Assembly (NCBI GenBank): GCA_947629805.1
Contig: CANRFE010000020.1
Span: 1 to 14,212 of the forward strand
From: an uncultured Clostridia bacterium
GTDB lineage: Bacteria > Bacillota > Clostridia > TANB77 > CAG-508
Reading direction: 5' to 3'
DNA: 14,212 nt
The translations under genes were made by a program, and so were the position numbers. The notes below the pieces were generated by a model. That model saw only the letters and a program-made list of their open reading frames with translations. It was not told the DNA's origin and searched no databases. Numbering within the stretch: the first letter of the stretch is position 1; every line of letters begins with the position of its first letter. Shown here one piece after another: positions 12,541 through 14,212 of the stretch.

Positions 12541-13810
12541 ATTCTTCTTGTAATTCTGCCTCGATGTTTAATAAACGATTATATTTTGCTACTCTATCAG
12601 TTCTACAAGGTGCCCCTGTTTTTATTTGTCCTACATTGGTTGCTACTACAAGATCTGCTATAGTAGTATCTTCTGTTTCTCCAGAGCGATGGGATACAAC
12701 TGCACGATAGCCATGCTTTTTAGCAAGTTCTATTGTATCTAAGGTTTCTGAAATTGTTCCAATTTGATTTGGTTTAATTAAAATACTATTGGCTATTTTG
12801 TTTTGAATCCCCTTTTCTAATCTCTTTTTATTGGTAACAAATAAGTCATCTCCCACTAGCTGTATTTCTTTTCCTAATGCTTCGGTTAGTTTTTTCCATG
12901 TTTGCCAATCTTCTTCTGCTAAGCCGTCTTCTATAGAAAAAATAGGATAGGTTCGCACTAAATTTACTAAATATTCTACCATTTCTTCTTTTGTTTTGAA
13001 AATATTCTTTTTCCAAAACAAATAACCATCTTTTCCTATTTTTTTAGCTTCTTCTAACATTTCTGTAGCTGCTATATCTAAACTTAAGGCAATGTCTTGT
13101 CCTGGAATATAACCTGCTTTTTGAATTGCTTCTATCATGATTTCTATTGCTTGTTCTTCTCCTTCTAAATTAGGAGCAAAGCCTCCTTCGTCTCCTACTG
13201 CTGTGCTGTAACCCTTTTGTTTTAGTACTTTTTTCAAGGTATGATAAACCATTACTCCCATTTCCATTTTCTCTCTAAAAGTTTTTCCACCTATTGGCAT
13301 AATCATAAATTCTTGTATACTCATATTATTGTCTGCATGTTTTCCTCCATTTAATATATTCATCATAGGAGTTGGCAATTCTTTTGCAGAAACACCACCT
13401 AAATAGCGATATAAGCTTAAGCCTAAAGAATTCGCTGCTGCTTTTGCTACTGCCATAGAAACCCCTAAAGTTGCATTTGCACCTAATTCTTTTTTGTTTT
13501 CTGTTCCATCTAAATCTATTAATACTTGATCTATTTTCGTTTGTTCATATACATTGCTTTTTTTCAGAGCCTTTGCAATCTTTTTATTTACATTTTGTAC
13601 TGCCTTTGTGACTCCTTTTCCCATTAATCGTTCTGTATCTCCATCTCTTAATTCTATTGCTTCAAAACTTCCTGTAGAGGCACCAGATGGCACCATAGCT
13701 ACACCACAAAACCCTCCCTCTGTTACTACTTCTACTTGTATAGTTGGATTTCCTCTTGAATCATAAACTTCTAAAGCTTTTATACTTTCAATACCTAAAT
13801 AATCTTTCAT
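12539..13810 (-). CDS. eno: enolase (phosphopyruvate hydratase)
   Basis: Enolase interconverts 2-phosphoglycerate and phosphoenolpyruvate in glycolysis, in the cytoplasm and often also on the cell surface. The protein is 423 residues, close to the usual 430. All key residues are present: the loop VPSGASTGSFEA (40-51), E208 as general acid/base (VGDEGGFAP), magnesium ligands D245 (SLDIAATE), E294 (SIEDGLAEEDW) and D321 (VGDDLFVTN), K346 (IKPNQIGT) as catalytic base, and the signature VVSHRSGETEDTTIADL (371-387) with K397 following. One small oddity is GGKHADNNMSIQEFM (155-169), where most enolases have GGAHADN. The ATG has an AAGGGAGG site at 8 nt. I could not find a convincing promoter in 13811-13953. 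Other Clostridia often keep eno with pgk, tpi and gpmI; here it is alone. Confidence 0.97.
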   Translation of the reverse strand: MKDYLGIESIKALEVYDSRGNPTIQVEVVTEGGFCGVAMVPSGASTGSFEAIELRDGDTERLMGKGVTKAVQNVNKKIAKALKKSNVYEQTKIDQVLIDLDGTENKKELGANATLGVSMAVAKAAANSLGLSLYRYLGGVSAKELPTPMMNILNGGKHADNNMSIQEFMIMPIGGKTFREKMEMGVMVYHTLKKVLKQKGYSTAVGDEGGFAPNLEGEEQAIEIMIEAIQKAGYIPGQDIALSLDIAATEMLEEAKKIGKDGYLFWKKNIFKTKEEMVEYLVNLVRTYPIFSIEDGLAEEDWQTWKKLTEALGKEIQLVGDDLFVTNKKRLEKGIQNKIANSILIKPNQIGTISETLDTIELAKKHGYRAVVSHRSGETEDTTIADLVVATNVGQIKTGAPCRTDRVAKYNRLLNIEAELQEE

Positions 13811-13907
13811 TTTATTTTCCTCCCTTTCTTATAAAGATAGTATTGACAAGCACAGCCATTCTATTCCTAAAATAGGTTAATTTTTCTTTTATTTTTTTAG
13901 AAATCTA

Positions 13908-13936
13908 TAGAATTTTTATAAAAAATATGCTATGAT
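13908..13936 (+). promoter_or_regulatory. promoter of tRNA-Gln
   Basis: -10 TATGAT (13931-13936) with an extended TG at 13928-13929 and a weak -35 TAGAAT (13908-13913) at 17 bp. It lies 17 bp before the tRNA 5' end. Confidence 0.5.
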
Positions 13937-13953
13937 AGAAGAGGTTTTTATAT

Positions 13954-14029
13954 TGGGGTATCGCCAAGCGGTAAGGCATCGGACTCTGACTCCGACATTT
14001 CCTAGGTTCGAATCCTAGTACCCCAACCA
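13954..14029 (+). tRNA. tRNA-Gln, anticodon CUG
   Basis: A 76-nt cloverleaf. The acceptor arms TGGGGTA (13954-13960) and TACCCCA (14019-14025) pair fully, with discriminator A and an encoded CCA (14027-14029). The D arm is GCC...GGC. The anticodon arm TCGGA-CTCTGAC-TCCGA gives anticodon CTG, which reads CAG. The T arm is CTAGG-TTCGAAT-CCTAG. The U1-A72 pair is a known glutamine identity feature. It is a single gene with its own terminator. Confidence 0.96.
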
Positions 14030-14031
14030 GC

Positions 14032-14074
14032 AAAATAGCGGCTTTCCTAAATATTGAAAGTCGCTATTTTATTA
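14032..14074 (+). terminator. Rho-independent terminator after tRNA-Gln
   Basis: AAAATAGCGGCTTTC (14032-14046) pairs with GAAAGTCGCTATTTT (14056-14070) with one G-U pair, around a 9-nt loop, then ATTATATA. It begins three bases after the tRNA CCA. It may also act weakly on the minus-strand gene to the right. Confidence 0.85.
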
Positions 14075-14099
14075 TATACATATCCCTACTTTTTCTTTA

Positions 14100-14212
14100 T
14101 CAGGATGCAGAATTACCTATATAAAGTGTTGTTCTGAACGTGATTAATTCGGTTCTATCGTCCGGATCTGCGTAGGTACGACCGCTCGTGTATTCGCTGT
14201 CGTAAGTGCATC
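14100..14212 (-). CDS. 3' end of an atypical-composition minus-strand gene (partial)
   Basis: One minus-strand frame is open from the window edge to a TGA at 14100-14102, giving 36 residues that begin CTYDSEYTSGRTYADPDDRT and end GNSAS. The stretch from about 14131 to the edge is near 50% GC by my count, against roughly 30% in the rest of the window. GC at third codon positions is about 44%, far above the neighbours. The tail is rich in D, T and Y and is not one I recognise. Possible readings are a horizontally acquired gene, a mobile-element gene beside the tRNA, or a chimeric or contaminating contig end. A frame this short can be open by chance, so confidence is moderate to low. Confidence 0.4.
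   Translation of the reverse strand, partial: CTYDSEYTSGRTYADPDDRTELITFRTTLYIGNSAS

Noticed and set aside
13811..13907. Promoter for eno
   Set aside because: Several -10-like hexamers (such as TACTAT and TATAAG on the minus strand) are present, but none has an acceptable -35 at 16-18 bp, so I do not call one.
13954..14212. tRNA-Gln as an integrated-element attachment site
   Set aside because: I found no repeat of the tRNA 3' end to the right within the window. The composition shift is reported separately without this claim.
1..14212. CRISPR arrays, insertion sequences, phage or defence genes
   Set aside because: No regularly spaced direct repeats, transposase or integrase motifs, or recognisable defence proteins were seen on either strand.

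Overview
The window comes from a low-GC, AT-rich Gram-positive bacterium. A Clostridia-type member of the Bacillota (possibly an uncultured gut lineage) fits best. The evidence is strong AGGAGG-type ribosome binding sites, canonical sigma-A promoters, a T-box riboswitch, an RqcP/YlmH pair of S4-domain proteins, a sortase-type wall anchor and the non-mevalonate isoprenoid gene dxs. TGA is used as a stop (for example at the end of rlmB), so the standard bacterial code applies. Most of the content is housekeeping, chiefly translation and central metabolism, with several small genes of unknown function.

Layout, left to right. A plus-strand terminator near the left edge implies a convergent gene just outside. 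The minus strand then carries rqcP (S4 domain, ribosome quality control), an unknown 78-residue protein with its own strong promoter, thrS (threonyl-tRNA synthetase without a TGS domain) behind a complete T-box leader, a membrane-anchored 473-residue unknown, and rlmB (23S rRNA 2'-O-methyltransferase). The unknown starts inside the stop codon of rlmB. Next comes a self-contained plus-strand transcription unit for a very basic, aromatic-rich 66-residue protein. After it lie lepA (EF4), a two-gene membrane operon (DUF4190-like plus DUF2752) under a perfect consensus promoter, and a dxs-ylmH operon in which dxs carries a one-base frameshift. The plus strand then holds a secreted von Willebrand factor A (VWA) protein ending in an IPQTG wall-sorting signal. 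It converges on eno (enolase) through a shared terminator. The right end has tRNA-Gln(CUG), its terminator, and the tail of a minus-strand gene whose base composition (about 50% GC) differs sharply from everything else.

Functionally, rqcP, thrS, rlmB, lepA, ylmH and tRNA-Gln all serve translation. eno and dxs serve glycolysis and isoprenoid precursor synthesis, and the VWA protein is a probable surface adhesin or structural protein. I saw no CRISPR array, insertion sequence, phage module or defence system. The items most worth a second look are the 66-residue basic protein, the compositionally foreign partial gene beside tRNA-Gln, the operator-like inverted repeat on the VWA promoter, and the dxs frameshift.
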